From Helicobacter suis (GTDB lineage: Bacteria > Campylobacterota > Campylobacteria > Campylobacterales > Helicobacteraceae): 64,000 nt of DNA. The notes under the pieces were generated by a model that was not told the origin of the DNA, ran no database searches, and saw only the letters and a program-made list of their open reading frames with translations. How positions within the stretch are numbered: the first letter of the stretch is position 1; each line of letters opens with the position of its first letter. Made by a program: the position numbers and the translations under genes. Below, piece after piece: positions 8,265-17,408 of this stretch. The stretch spans positions 26,590 through 90,589 of the forward strand of contig NZ_CABIKG010000008.1 of NCBI RefSeq assembly GCF_902196125.1, written 5' to 3'.

Positions 8265-9115
8265 GCAATATTCCTTTCTTTGGTAAAAATATAATCAAAG
8301 TCTCTCATATTCCAAGTGATAAAAAACATAGGATTAATCGGCTTGTCCATGAAACGCACTTCATAGTGTAAATGCGGTCCAGTACTCATGCCACTACTGC
8401 CACTATAAGCAAGAAGTTGGCCTTTTTTGACAAATTCGCCATTTTTAACCACGATTTTTTTAAGATGCGCATAATAAGTTTGGAAACCAAAGGGGTGGTA
8501 AAGTTTAACAAGCCTGCCATAACCCCCATTCCACCCGCTATTAGCCAAGCCCACCACCCCATTAGCGGTTGCATAAACAGGTGTATTAATAGGCGTACTT
8601 AAATCCACACCTGTATGGTTAAATAAGCGGTGTAAAATGGGGTGAAAACGCTTAGCAAAGGGGCTAGAAATCCGGCGATACGATTCTAATGGGTTATCAT
8701 TAGGGATAAAACGCATGATAAAAGTTTTTTGAGCCCCTGTAATGCTAGCCACATCTAGGCGTTGGCTTAAAGGCGCATCGCTAGTATCCTCCCCTTCAAT
8801 CCCTACAGAATCTTCTAAATCACTGATGCGATCGCCTGCTAATAATAGCTCTTCTAAATAGCCTTGAACTTTTTGGCTTAAATACGCGTGGGCTTGTGAG
8901 CTCTTGAAATATTCTGCACTGAGTTTTTTAGTCTGGGCTTTGGTGGTTTTAATTTCTATATCAAAGGCATAAAGCGCGATACCTAAAAACATGAACACAG
9001 CTAGCACCAATAAAAGCATGTAGTACATGATTTGTTTGTAAACAATGTGTACATTAATAGACTTACTCCCATCTTTATAAGTCAACATCAAAATGAGCCG
9101 TTTATTCAGCCACAC
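8177..9115 (-). CDS. csd1: M23 peptidoglycan DD-endopeptidase Csd1
   Basis: A protein of 312 residues with one N-terminal transmembrane helix (YYMLLLVLAVFMFLGIALYAF), a coiled linker and a C-terminal M23/LytM domain. The metal ligands are intact: HTGVD (HxxxD), YAHL and PHLHYEVRF (HxH). It relaxes peptidoglycan crosslinks for helical shape and works with Csd2 and CcmA. The GTG at 9115 is kept because GGGG is suitably spaced upstream; ATG at 9088 is an alternative. It overlaps csd2 by 14 bases and ccmA by 88. Confidence 0.9.
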   Translation of the reverse strand: MWLNKRLILMLTYKDGSKSINVHIVYKQIMYYMLLLVLAVFMFLGIALYAFDIEIKTTKAQTKKLSAEYFKSSQAHAYLSQKVQGYLEELLLAGDRISDLEDSVGIEGEDTSDAPLSQRLDVASITGAQKTFIMRFIPNDNPLESYRRISSPFAKRFHPILHRLFNHTGVDLSTPINTPVYATANGVVGLANSGWNGGYGRLVKLYHPFGFQTYYAHLKKIVVKNGEFVKKGQLLAYSGSSGMSTGPHLHYEVRFMDKPINPMFFITWNMRDFDYIFTKERNIAWQSLLTIINNLLTDQLPSSPKALNSKER

Positions 9116-10004
9116 CCATAACCCCTAGATTTTCTGTAGTTTGGTGTTTTTCGCGGATATGAGCCATATCCTTAATGCTGTAGAAAAGATTTTTCCAGCT
9201 AACTTGAGAATCGTCTTTAAAAATTAAATCAAAGTGAGCCATGTCCCAATCCATGTATTTTGGCATGTCTACAATACGGCCTAAAAAGCGGATTTCATAG
9301 TGTAGATTATTGCTACTATAACCAAGTAGTTCCCCTTTTTGTACAAAGGCATGCCTTTTAATCACAATGCTATTAAGGCGCGCATAAATTGAACTAAACC
9401 CAAAGGCATGTTCTAAGCGTATTAATTTGCCATAGCCTTGATAATTTCTAATCAGCACCACATCTACCACTCCACTAGCTGTTGCATACACCGGAGTATC
9501 CGGCGTTGTATTAAAAATATAGCCATGGTAGGGGCCTAAAGATCTTTTATTAGGGGAGTTGATCAAGGTTTTAGCGCTATAGGTTTTAACCGGTTCTCCA
9601 TTAGGAATAAGTGCTAAAGCTAGGGCTTTATTAGGGATAGAGAGTTGTTTTAAATCCACACTGCTATAGGCATCATCGCCTTGACTTTTTTTAACCTGTA
9701 CAAGATTTTCAAAATCTTTAATCTTACGGCTAACTAAGGCAATTTCTTGGGTTTTTTGAGAAATCTCAAGCTTGAGTGTGTGATTTTTAGTATATAGGTT
9801 TTTATAATTTGTCTCTAAAATCCCTTTTTCTAAAGTCATTTTACTGATCTTTTCAACCAAGTAGCCTAAAAACCACCCCCCGACTAATAATAACCCGATA
9901 ACTAGCATGGTAATTAAAAGTACATGCCGTTTTACATGCCTAGAAAGCCTGAGTTGTTTAGACCCATTTTCATCAATAATTGTTAAGACAAATTTATCTG
10001 GCAC
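9102..10004 (-). CDS. csd2: M23-family protein Csd2 with degenerate active site
   Basis: A protein of 300 residues with an N-terminal transmembrane helix (LLITMLVIGLLLVGGWFLGYL), a coiled coil (about 55-105) and a LytM fold. Compared with the neighbouring Csd1, the ligands are lost: HTGVD is HGYIFN, YAHL is YARL, and HLH is NLH. It is therefore probably not a hydrolase but a structural partner that stabilises Csd1, as proposed in H. pylori. The GTG start at 10004 has AAGGG five bases upstream and sits within the end of folC. Confidence 0.88.
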   Translation of the reverse strand: MPDKFVLTIIDENGSKQLRLSRHVKRHVLLITMLVIGLLLVGGWFLGYLVEKISKMTLEKGILETNYKNLYTKNHTLKLEISQKTQEIALVSRKIKDFENLVQVKKSQGDDAYSSVDLKQLSIPNKALALALIPNGEPVKTYSAKTLINSPNKRSLGPYHGYIFNTTPDTPVYATASGVVDVVLIRNYQGYGKLIRLEHAFGFSSIYARLNSIVIKRHAFVQKGELLGYSSNNLHYEIRFLGRIVDMPKYMDWDMAHFDLIFKDDSQVSWKNLFYSIKDMAHIREKHQTTENLGVMGVAE

Positions 10005-11184
10005 ACAAACCCTTACTACCGCTAAAATATCCTTGATACTCTTGATAGCCTTTTATAAATGTACGCACAACACTAAAAGATCCAGCCACTACAAACAAGC
10101 CAGAAAAGGGGTTAAAGCTATCCCAGCTAAAGGGAGCAAAGGGTATGTTCAGTTCTTCTAAAAACCCCTCCAAAACCCCCCTATCTATCATCTGTGTCTC
10201 TAATACTTCTAAAATCCACACCCGCTTAACACGGGGTTTAAGGCTTTTTAAAACCCCATAAGCGTCTTTTCTTTGATAGCTATTATACACCAAATCCACC
10301 CTTTGATCTGCTAGGGCTTTGGCTAGAGCTCTAGCCCCGCCTACATTGTGCGCCACATCTAAGATAATAGAGGGCGTAAAAAACTCAAAACGACCCGGTA
10401 AATCTAAGGGTTTAAGTGTTTGGATAGGGGAATTAATATTTAAGATTTCTAAAGCACTCATAGCTGTTTGGAGATTATTAGCCAAAAAGGGGGGGTAGTG
10501 GTGTTTGTTAGCATAGGCTTGCACAGCTAAAGAGGGGGGAGGTGCTAAAGTTAATTGTAAAGAATATACATCTGCTATTTGCTTGGCTAATTTTAAAAAG
10601 GGGCGGTTTTGGTGGGCTAGTAAAATAGGAGTGCGAGGTTTTAGATTAATCATAGCTCTTAATTTAGTGGTAGCAATTTCTTTTAAGCTATGGCCTAATC
10701 TTTCTGTGTGATCTAGGCTAATGGGTGTATAAATAAGAGCGATTTTTTTATTTAAAACACTTGTACTATCAAATTCTCCGCCCAAACCCGCCTCAGCCAC
10801 TAAATAATCACAATCTTGGGCGAGTACGATAGCTAGAAGAGTGGCGTATTCAAAGTAACTAATGGGTTCTAGGGGTAGGGTTTGTAAGATTTGGTGTGCT
10901 TTTTCTAAAGCGCTATCTGTAATGATCTTGCCTTGCGTGTAAAAGCGCTCTTTAAAATCTAATAAATGAGGGGAGGTGAAGTGCAAAACTTTAAAACCAG
11001 CTTGTTCTAAGCTAAGAGTTAAAAAACGCCCTGTACTGCCCTTGCCATTTGTACCAATGATTTGGATTTTAGGTACTTGATCCTTGTAGTAGGTATTAAA
11101 AATCGTATAAATACGCTTAAAACGATTAGGATCAAAGGGTGCGTACTCCTGTGTTTTAGATGCTAGATAGTCTATTAAATTCAT
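9994..11184 (-). CDS. folC: Folylpolyglutamate / dihydrofolate synthase
   Basis: ATP-dependent ligase adding glutamate to dihydropteroate and folates in the cytoplasm. At 396 residues it has the P-loop IIGTNGKGSTGRF, a Mur-ligase central domain (VAEAGLGGEFDST, ISLDHTERLG) and the C-terminal domain (DVAHNVGGARALA). The length is slightly short for the family but complete. The ATG at 11184 overlaps the upstream lptE stop by four bases and the 3' end overlaps csd2. The placement between LPS and shape genes matches H. pylori HP1545. Confidence 0.93.
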   Translation of the reverse strand: MNLIDYLASKTQEYAPFDPNRFKRIYTIFNTYYKDQVPKIQIIGTNGKGSTGRFLTLSLEQAGFKVLHFTSPHLLDFKERFYTQGKIITDSALEKAHQILQTLPLEPISYFEYATLLAIVLAQDCDYLVAEAGLGGEFDSTSVLNKKIALIYTPISLDHTERLGHSLKEIATTKLRAMINLKPRTPILLAHQNRPFLKLAKQIADVYSLQLTLAPPPSLAVQAYANKHHYPPFLANNLQTAMSALEILNINSPIQTLKPLDLPGRFEFFTPSIILDVAHNVGGARALAKALADQRVDLVYNSYQRKDAYGVLKSLKPRVKRVWILEVLETQMIDRGVLEGFLEELNIPFAPFSWDSFNPFSGLFVVAGSFSVVRTFIKGYQEYQGYFSGSKGLCAR

Positions 11185-11687
11185 TTGTTAAGTTTACCTT
11201 CATAGGCAATTTGGGAAACAAACTGGGTAAGAGTTTGATCTAGGGCTTGGGAGATTGCATAAATGCGGTTATTGTAAGTGATGAGGGGGTCTTGTAATGA
11301 AACAGCGTAGTTATAATAACCGCTATCATGGAAAGTTTTCACCACCCCCATTTTATTATCATAGGTATAATCCACATACACCGTAGCGCGGTAGAAAGTA
11401 GTAAAGCCCTCTTGATTTTGGCTAATGGAAGTATCGGCTACCCGCGTGATTTCAATGGTGATAATAGAATCGGCTTGTTTTTCACTAGTTAGGGTATTTT
11501 GGAAACGCTGTACAATCACGCGATTAAGCATGTCCTTAAAAGCCACAGAGTTTTTAGGGTTGGGTAAATTCACCACTAAGCGCACATATATACCTTTGCC
11601 TAAAACCTTATCTGAAAGGGCGGCAATGGGTTTATAACCACAACCTGTTAATAAAACCAATGCAAAAAGCGCGCTAATGGCCTTCAT
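11181..11687 (-). CDS. lptE: LptE-like LPS-assembly lipoprotein
   Basis: A protein of 168 residues with a lipoprotein signal peptide and lipobox LLTGC (Cys at about 16), followed by YKPIAALSDKVLGKGIYV. It then has alternating strands and a helix, the general layout of LptE, which plugs the LptD outer-membrane translocon. The match is by fold and context (H. pylori HP1546 position) rather than by strong motifs, so the exact name is less sure. It overlaps leuS and folC by four bases each. Confidence 0.7.
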   Translation of the reverse strand: MKAISALFALVLLTGCGYKPIAALSDKVLGKGIYVRLVVNLPNPKNSVAFKDMLNRVIVQRFQNTLTSEKQADSIITIEITRVADTSISQNQEGFTTFYRATVYVDYTYDNKMGVVKTFHDSGYYNYAVSLQDPLITYNNRIYAISQALDQTLTQFVSQIAYEGKLNK

Positions 11688-14125
11688 TGCACGACAAAAT
11701 TCACTAATTTATGGGGTACAACAACTTCTTTAACCACGCGTTTTTGATTGAGCCATTTAATTACACTAGCTCTAGCCTCTTTTAAAAGCGCTTCTTGATC
11801 CAAATCTTTTAAGATCACAATCTGCCCTCTTTTTTTACCATTAATCGTAACAGCCATTGTAATTTGATCTTCTTCTAATGCGCGTGGATCTACATGGAGG
11901 GTTTTAAAATTACTCAAATTAAAAAGCCGTTTGGAAATTTCATGGCAAACATGGGGAATAATGGGTTCTAAAACATGGGTTAAAATATAATACCCCTCAG
12001 TCCAAAGGGCGCTATTTGTGGTTTTTTCTAGGGCGTTGAGTGCTTCCATGCAAAAGGCAAGCAAAGTATTAAAAGGATAATGTGGCTGGACTTTATCAAA
12101 AATATCATGGCATTTTTGTAAGGCTAAATAGATCTTTTTGCGCGCTTCTTTTTCTGCATCGCTTAGGTTATTTACATCTAAAAAGGGGAGTTGTTCGCAG
12201 GTTTTTGCTAAAAATGACTTTTCATAAAATCGTTTTAAAAAACGCGCTGCACCCTCTAGTGCTTGATCGTTCCATTCTAATTCTTTATTAGGCGGTGCGA
12301 CAAAATGGATATATGCCCTAGCAATATCTGCCCCGTATTTTTCTAAAATTTGCTTAGGCGTAACCACATTACCCTTAGATTTACTCATCTTAGCGCCGTC
12401 CTTAAGCACCATGCCCTGAGTGGTGAGAGCCTGAAAGGGTTCGTTGATATGAAGATAACCCAAATCTCTAAGAGCCTTAGTGAAAAAGCGCGCATAAAGC
12501 AGGTGTAAAATGGCATGTTCGATCCCGCCGATATATTCATCTACTTCCATCCAATAATCTAGCGCGTTTGAATCAAAGGCTTGTTTGTCCCAAAGTTTAG
12601 GCGGGGTGGTGTAGCGCAAAAAGTACCAACTAGATTGGAAAAAGGTATCCATTGTATCGGTTTCTCGGCGCGCCTCTTGCCCGCATTTAGGGCAAAGACA
12701 GTGTTTAAAACTTTTATGTTTATCTAAAGGATTGCCCTCGCCATCAAATACCACATCTTCGGGTAATAAAATAGGCAAATTTTCTACTTTCTCACACACT
12801 AAGCCACAGTGTGCACAGTGCACCATAGGAATGAGCGCCCCCCAGTAGCGCTGGCGTGAAATACCCCAATCTTGCAAGCGATAATTAATAATGCGCTTTC
12901 CTAATCCCTTTTGCTCAAAAAGTGTGCTAAGTTTTTCTTTAGCCTCTGTAGTGCTAAGCCCGTTATATTCCCCGCTATTTTTTAAAACACCCACCGGACA
13001 AGGTGCCACTCCTCCTACAATGAGTTCTTTAATGGGGATATTTAAAAGAATAGCAAAGGCATGATCTCTAAGATCACACCCGGGTACCCCCATTAACGCC
13101 CCGCTCCCATAATTATCTAGTACAAAATTAGCCATATAAACAGGGATAGACTCATTAGTTAAAGGGTGTAAAACAGATAGCGGTAATTTAACCCCTCTTT
13201 TTTCTAAAGAACGCGTACGCATGTTGGTATTTTGGATACTTAAAATCTCTTCTCTATCCTCTATGCTTAGTAAATCTGTTTTTAATAGGGCTTGAACCAA
13301 TGCATGCCCGGGAGAGAGCGCTACAAAAGTTACCCCAAATATCGTATCAATACGGGTTGTAAATACTTCAATGTGTGTTAAGTCTGATCTGTTTAAGCGC
13401 GCTACACTTTCAGATTCTAGTGCAAAGCTAAAAACTAAACCCTCTGATTTGCCAATCCATTGTTCTTGCATGTTTAGCACTTGTGTAGGCCAAGAGTCCT
13501 CTAAATTTTTAAGTTCGGCTAAAAGTTCCTCAGCATACTTTGTAATTCTAAGGTAGTATTGTGGCATTTGCTTTTGGATTACAGCAGAACCACAACGCCA
13601 ACATTTCCCATCAATAACTTGTTCATTAGCTAAAACCGTGTGATCTAAAGGACACCAGTTTAACCACGCCTCTTTTTGATACACTAGTCCCTTAGAAAAC
13701 ATTTCAATAAAAAATTGCTGTTCAACTTTGGTGTAGTTAGGATCGCAGGTAGCAAATTCGCGAGTCTTACTAAAGGAAAACCCTAGCGCTTTAAATTCCT
13801 CTTGCATGTTGGCTATATTTTTTTCTGTCCAGATTTTAGGGTGGATTTGGTGTTTGATAGCCGCATTTTCTGCGGGCATGCCAAAAGCATCAAAGGCCAT
13901 CGGGTGTAATACATTATAGCCCACTTGGCGGTAGTAACGCGCTAAAGCATCCCCGATTGCATAATTGCGTACATGCCCCATATGCACCTCGCCGCTAGGA
14001 TAGGGCATCATGCTTAAAATATACTTTTTGGGTTTAGAAAAATCAGAACTAGGTTCAAATGCCAAATCATTAGCCCAAATTTCTTGCCATTTTTTTTCAA
14101 TGATTTTAGGATTATAGGTTTGCAT
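11684..14125 (-). CDS. leuS: Leucyl-tRNA synthetase
   Basis: Class I aminoacyl-tRNA synthetase of 813 residues. The HIGH signature is GEVHMGHVRN near residue 47 and the KMSKS loop is KMSKSKGNV. It has a CP1 editing domain (TRIDTIFGVTF, the editing Thr-rich region), a zinc-ribbon-like CGQEARRETDTMDTF segment, and the C-terminal anticodon and LeuS-specific domain (TVAVTINGKKRGQ-like VTINGKKRGQI). ATG at 14125; the stop overlaps lptE. The gene is an ordinary full-length housekeeping enzyme. Confidence 0.97.
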   Translation of the reverse strand: MQTYNPKIIEKKWQEIWANDLAFEPSSDFSKPKKYILSMMPYPSGEVHMGHVRNYAIGDALARYYRQVGYNVLHPMAFDAFGMPAENAAIKHQIHPKIWTEKNIANMQEEFKALGFSFSKTREFATCDPNYTKVEQQFFIEMFSKGLVYQKEAWLNWCPLDHTVLANEQVIDGKCWRCGSAVIQKQMPQYYLRITKYAEELLAELKNLEDSWPTQVLNMQEQWIGKSEGLVFSFALESESVARLNRSDLTHIEVFTTRIDTIFGVTFVALSPGHALVQALLKTDLLSIEDREEILSIQNTNMRTRSLEKRGVKLPLSVLHPLTNESIPVYMANFVLDNYGSGALMGVPGCDLRDHAFAILLNIPIKELIVGGVAPCPVGVLKNSGEYNGLSTTEAKEKLSTLFEQKGLGKRIINYRLQDWGISRQRYWGALIPMVHCAHCGLVCEKVENLPILLPEDVVFDGEGNPLDKHKSFKHCLCPKCGQEARRETDTMDTFFQSSWYFLRYTTPPKLWDKQAFDSNALDYWMEVDEYIGGIEHAILHLLYARFFTKALRDLGYLHINEPFQALTTQGMVLKDGAKMSKSKGNVVTPKQILEKYGADIARAYIHFVAPPNKELEWNDQALEGAARFLKRFYEKSFLAKTCEQLPFLDVNNLSDAEKEARKKIYLALQKCHDIFDKVQPHYPFNTLLAFCMEALNALEKTTNSALWTEGYYILTHVLEPIIPHVCHEISKRLFNLSNFKTLHVDPRALEEDQITMAVTINGKKRGQIVILKDLDQEALLKEARASVIKWLNQKRVVKEVVVPHKLVNFVVQ

Positions 14126-14466
14126 TAGTATTCCACATCTGTATTTTTAATGCTATCAATGATGAGTAATATCAAACAAAAGACATTACTAATTAGCGCC
14201 CCAATCATAAGAGTGTAGGCTAGAATTAGATTATTTAAAATTTGTAAAAATACAAAGGCAGGCATGAGATGAAGAAGCGCTACCAAAGACCCCCCCATTA
14301 ACTCAGAAGCAAATTGTTTTTGTACCCCGATTTTAAGGGTTGTAACAATGAAATTAAGCGCCATAGCCACAAATAAAACCACCACATTAGGTTCATAAAG
14401 AAAGCCCGCAATAGAGGTGGTGCTAGCCAAACTAAAGACCGTAAAAACAACCCGACCCCAATCCAT
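14125..14466 (-). CDS. Small inner-membrane protein, DUF6394-like
   Basis: A protein of 113 residues with three to four hydrophobic helices (VVFTVFSLASTTSIAGFLY, VVVLFVAMALNFIVTTL, LVALLHLMPAFVFLQIL, LILAYTLMIGALISNVFCLI). It occupies the place of H. pylori HP1548 between secF and leuS, a conserved epsilonproteobacterial position. I recall this family as DUF6394; no function is known. A TrkA-like or transport role is not supported by any motif. The stop overlaps the leuS start by one base. Confidence 0.7.
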   Translation of the reverse strand: MDWGRVVFTVFSLASTTSIAGFLYEPNVVVLFVAMALNFIVTTLKIGVQKQFASELMGGSLVALLHLMPAFVFLQILNNLILAYTLMIGALISNVFCLILLIIDSIKNTDVEY

Positions 14467-14484
14467 GGCTATCCTTTCTGTGGT

Positions 14485-15450
14485 TTAGACTCTTCCATGT
14501 TCATACAAGCGCCGTAAGCGTTCCTTTTCTTGTTTGCGTTTGGCTTTTTTGAGCTCATTATCATGGTATTTGGCCAAATCAAAGCCTAAGAGCACCGCAA
14601 TACGGGGCGCTAAAAAAATGGAGCTATAAGTCCCTACAACAGTACCAATAAGCATGGGCAAAGAAAAACCGATTAAAATCCTAGACCCAAAGAGATAGAG
14701 TACTAACAGTACAAAAAAGACGGTTAAAGAAGTAAGCAGCGTACGAGTCAAGGTACTAGAGATAGCCTCATTAATCACAAAATTAAGATCATTAGAACGG
14801 CCAGCAAGCATTCTTTCTCTAATGCGATCAAAAATGATAATCGTATCATTAATAGAGTAACCAATCAAGGTTAAAACCGCAGCGATCACCTCTAAGTTTA
14901 AATCAATGTTAAAAACAATGGCACTTGTGGCGGTAATAAGGCTATCATGGACTAATGCTAAGACACTAGCTAGGGCAAAGCGCCATTCATAGCGAAAACT
15001 TACATATAACATCATCGCTACAATAGCTAATACCAAAGATAAAATACCCCTTTGTTTGAGCTCATCGCCCACCTTAGGCCCTACACTATCTAATTTACGG
15101 ATTTCAAATTTGCCTAAGGGGCTTAAAATCTCTGTAATTTTGCTACCCAAATCTTTAATTTCTTGTTTGCCTACAGGAATTTTAATCACCACTTCTTGAT
15201 CGGAGCCAAAGGCACTTACTTGTACTCCATTTAAATGAGCCTTTGCAAAGACTTCGCGGATTTGTACTAAAGGCGCTTTTTTCTCAAAACGCACCTGTGC
15301 TACACTCCCCCCTGCAAAATCCACCCCCAAATTAAAACCCTTAAAAATAATCAAAGCCAAACAAAGCAAAAGAACGATGCAAGAGGCCGCTAAGCCCCAT
15401 TTAGAATACTCCATAAAATTTAAAATTCTAACCCGTTTAAAGAGTTCCAC
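14485..15450 (-). CDS. secF: Protein translocase subunit SecF
   Basis: A protein of 321 residues with six transmembrane helices and a periplasmic loop between helices 1 and 2. It contains [14 protein letters not shown] near the start and [19 protein letters not shown] in helix 4-5, the SecF/RND signature. With SecD and YajC it uses the proton gradient to help release secreted proteins. The GTG start at 15450 overlaps the secD end by 14 bases. The extra basic C-tail ([20 protein letters not shown]) is cytoplasmic. Confidence 0.95.
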   Translation of the reverse strand: MELFKRVRILNFMEYSKWGLAASCIVLLLCLALIIFKGFNLGVDFAGGSVAQVRFEKKAPLVQIREVFAKAHLNGVQVSAFGSDQEVVIKIPVGKQEIKDLGSKITEILSPLGKFEIRKLDSVGPKVGDELKQRGILSLVLAIVAMMLYVSFRYEWRFALASVLALVHDSLITATSAIVFNIDLNLEVIAAVLTLIGYSINDTIIIFDRIRERMLAGRSNDLNFVINEAISSTLTRTLLTSLTVFFVLLVLYLFGSRILIGFSLPMLIGTVVGTYSSIFLAPRIAVLLGFDLAKYHDNELKKAKRKQEKERLRRLYEHGRV

Positions 15451-17047
15451 GGGCTATCCTTTTAGAGTGTTTGATACTTTGGCTTACCCCAAACCAAAGA
15501 TAAAGGTTTTTCTTGCGTGAGAGTTTAGGCAAGATAGCCTGATAAAAGCCTTGCGTACCGATAATAGCTGTCAGAATGGAGGCTAAAATTCCAATGCCAG
15601 TAGTGAGTGCAAAACCCTTAACAGAGCCCGTACCATAGGCATAGAGTAATAAAGAGGCAATCAAAGAGGTTAAATTTGAATCAAAAATAGCGCGCGAGGC
15701 ATTGGCATAGCCTGAAAATAAAGCCTGTGCTACACTCTCATTAGCCCTAAGCCCTTCTCTAATACGCTCATTAATAATAATATTAGCATCTACAGCCATG
15801 CCCACAGTGAGTACAATTCCAGCCATGCCCGGTAGGGTCAAAGTCGCGCCAAAAATAGCCATGACCGCAACGATTAAAAATAAATTGACAATTAAAGCCA
15901 TGCTAGCAATGACTCCGGCTAGAGCATAATAGGCAATCATAAAGAGCATTACTAAAATAAAGCCAGAAATAAGGGCTACAATAGAGGTTTTAATGCTATC
16001 TGCCCCTAAAGAGGGGCCAATAATGCGCTTTTCAAGTACAACAAGTGGCGCGCTTAAAACCCCACTTCTAAGCGCAATGGCTAAATCGCTTGCCTGCGCT
16101 ACGGTAAAATTCCCGCTAATTTGCCCACTCCCCCCGCCGATGCGTTCGCGGATATAGGGGGCTGAATACACTTTATTATCCAACACAACGGCCATGCGTT
16201 TGCCCACATTAGCCCCTGAAAAATCCCCAAAGATTTTAGCCCCCTGTGCATTTAATGAGAAGCTCACAACGGGGCGATTATCCTTATCATAAACAACTTG
16301 GGCATTTGTTAACATTTCCCCATCTAAAATAGGGACGGCTTTTAATAATAACTTACCACGATCGCCTGTATAAGATAACACAACATCGCCTAGTTTTTCT
16401 ATCTCTGCACTGCTTAATTGATCTAAATATTCATTTTTTTGTTCATCTACAGCCATCATCTGCAAGTGCGCGGATTTGGTGATTAAATCCTTTGCCCGTT
16501 GTTCTTCTTCAATGCTTTTAATACCGGGCAACTGAACTAAAATCGCATCTTTACCTTGCTGTAAAACAGTGGGTTCGGCTAGACCAAATTGATCAAGGCG
16601 GTTTCTAATCGTGCTAATAACTTGTGTTACGGTTTGTTGTTTAAGCGCTTGGGCTTTTTCAAAGGAAAAATGCAAGTTATAGCTATTTTGGCTGACAAAA
16701 ATTTCAATTCCATCTTTGCGCAAATCCTCTAAGACATGCGCAACGCCCTTAGCATCATCTTTATCTAGCAAAGTAAAAGAAACACCTTGCAATGAAGAGC
16801 GCAAATCTTGGATCAACAAATTTTGTTGTTTGAAAGCATAATCTAAAGAGGTGGCCATAGAGGCGTATTTGCTTTTAAGCGCCTCTTGTACTTGCACCCC
16901 TAAAAGCAAACTCAACCCCCCCCTTAAATCCAACCCTAAAGTGATTTTAGGCCCCTTAGTTTGTAAAAAACTAGGCAAAGAAAAGCCCACCCCAAAGATA
17001 AAAGCCAGCATAAAAACCAATAATCTCGCATTAAAGATTCGAGACAT
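15437..17047 (-). CDS. secD: Protein translocase subunit SecD
   Basis: A protein of 536 residues with an N-terminal helix, the conserved D1 motif [13 protein letters not shown], a large periplasmic P1 domain and the export-domain signature [15 protein letters not shown] in the membrane part. It partners with SecF directly downstream and YajC directly upstream (6-base gap). The LRGG motif is encoded by a run of eight G, but this is an essential conserved sequence and not evidence of switching. Confidence 0.96.
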   Translation of the reverse strand: MSRIFNARLLVFMLAFIFGVGFSLPSFLQTKGPKITLGLDLRGGLSLLLGVQVQEALKSKYASMATSLDYAFKQQNLLIQDLRSSLQGVSFTLLDKDDAKGVAHVLEDLRKDGIEIFVSQNSYNLHFSFEKAQALKQQTVTQVISTIRNRLDQFGLAEPTVLQQGKDAILVQLPGIKSIEEEQRAKDLITKSAHLQMMAVDEQKNEYLDQLSSAEIEKLGDVVLSYTGDRGKLLLKAVPILDGEMLTNAQVVYDKDNRPVVSFSLNAQGAKIFGDFSGANVGKRMAVVLDNKVYSAPYIRERIGGGSGQISGNFTVAQASDLAIALRSGVLSAPLVVLEKRIIGPSLGADSIKTSIVALISGFILVMLFMIAYYALAGVIASMALIVNLFLIVAVMAIFGATLTLPGMAGIVLTVGMAVDANIIINERIREGLRANESVAQALFSGYANASRAIFDSNLTSLIASLLLYAYGTGSVKGFALTTGIGILASILTAIIGTQGFYQAILPKLSRKKNLYLWFGVSQSIKHSKRIARGTL

Positions 17048-17053
17048 TCAAAA

Positions 17054-17365
17054 TCAATTGCTCCCTTTTTGCAAAGTGGTTTTTTCGCTCTCTAATTGCT
17101 CAAGTTTGTAGGCGACATGGTTTTTAGAGAGTTTCACCTCTGTTGTATCATTAATCTTCACCTTAAAAAAAGTACTCTCCGGTTTGATCACCTCACAGAT
17201 CAACCCTCCCTGAGAAACAATTTTATCCCCTTTTTGCAGACCCTCTAACATTTCTTTGTGTTTTTTGGCTTGGTTGCGTTGTGGGCGGATAATTAAAAAG
17301 TAGAAAATCAAAAAAAGCACCAATAAGGGCAACAAAGAGGTTAAAATTTCCCGGCTCTGATTCAT
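17054..17365 (-). CDS. yajC: SecDF-associated protein YajC
   Basis: A protein of 103 residues with a single transmembrane helix (LLPLLVLFLIFYFLIIRPQR) followed by the conserved RPQRNQAKKHKEMLEGLQKG and an SH3-like cytoplasmic part (GDKIVSQGGLICEV). This is the standard YajC layout. It lies six bases upstream of secD as in most bacteria. A short gap of 43 bases separates it from nhaA. Confidence 0.94.
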   Translation of the reverse strand: MNQSREILTSLLPLLVLFLIFYFLIIRPQRNQAKKHKEMLEGLQKGDKIVSQGGLICEVIKPESTFFKVKINDTTEVKLSKNHVAYKLEQLESEKTTLQKGSN

Positions 17366-17408
17366 TTTGTTCCTTCATAGCATAAACCTAGCATTATAGC
17401 TACTTTTT

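Noticed and set aside
16916..16923. Run of eight C (G on the coding strand) in secD as a phase-variation tract
   Set aside because: It encodes the conserved LRGG motif of an essential translocase subunit and is short.
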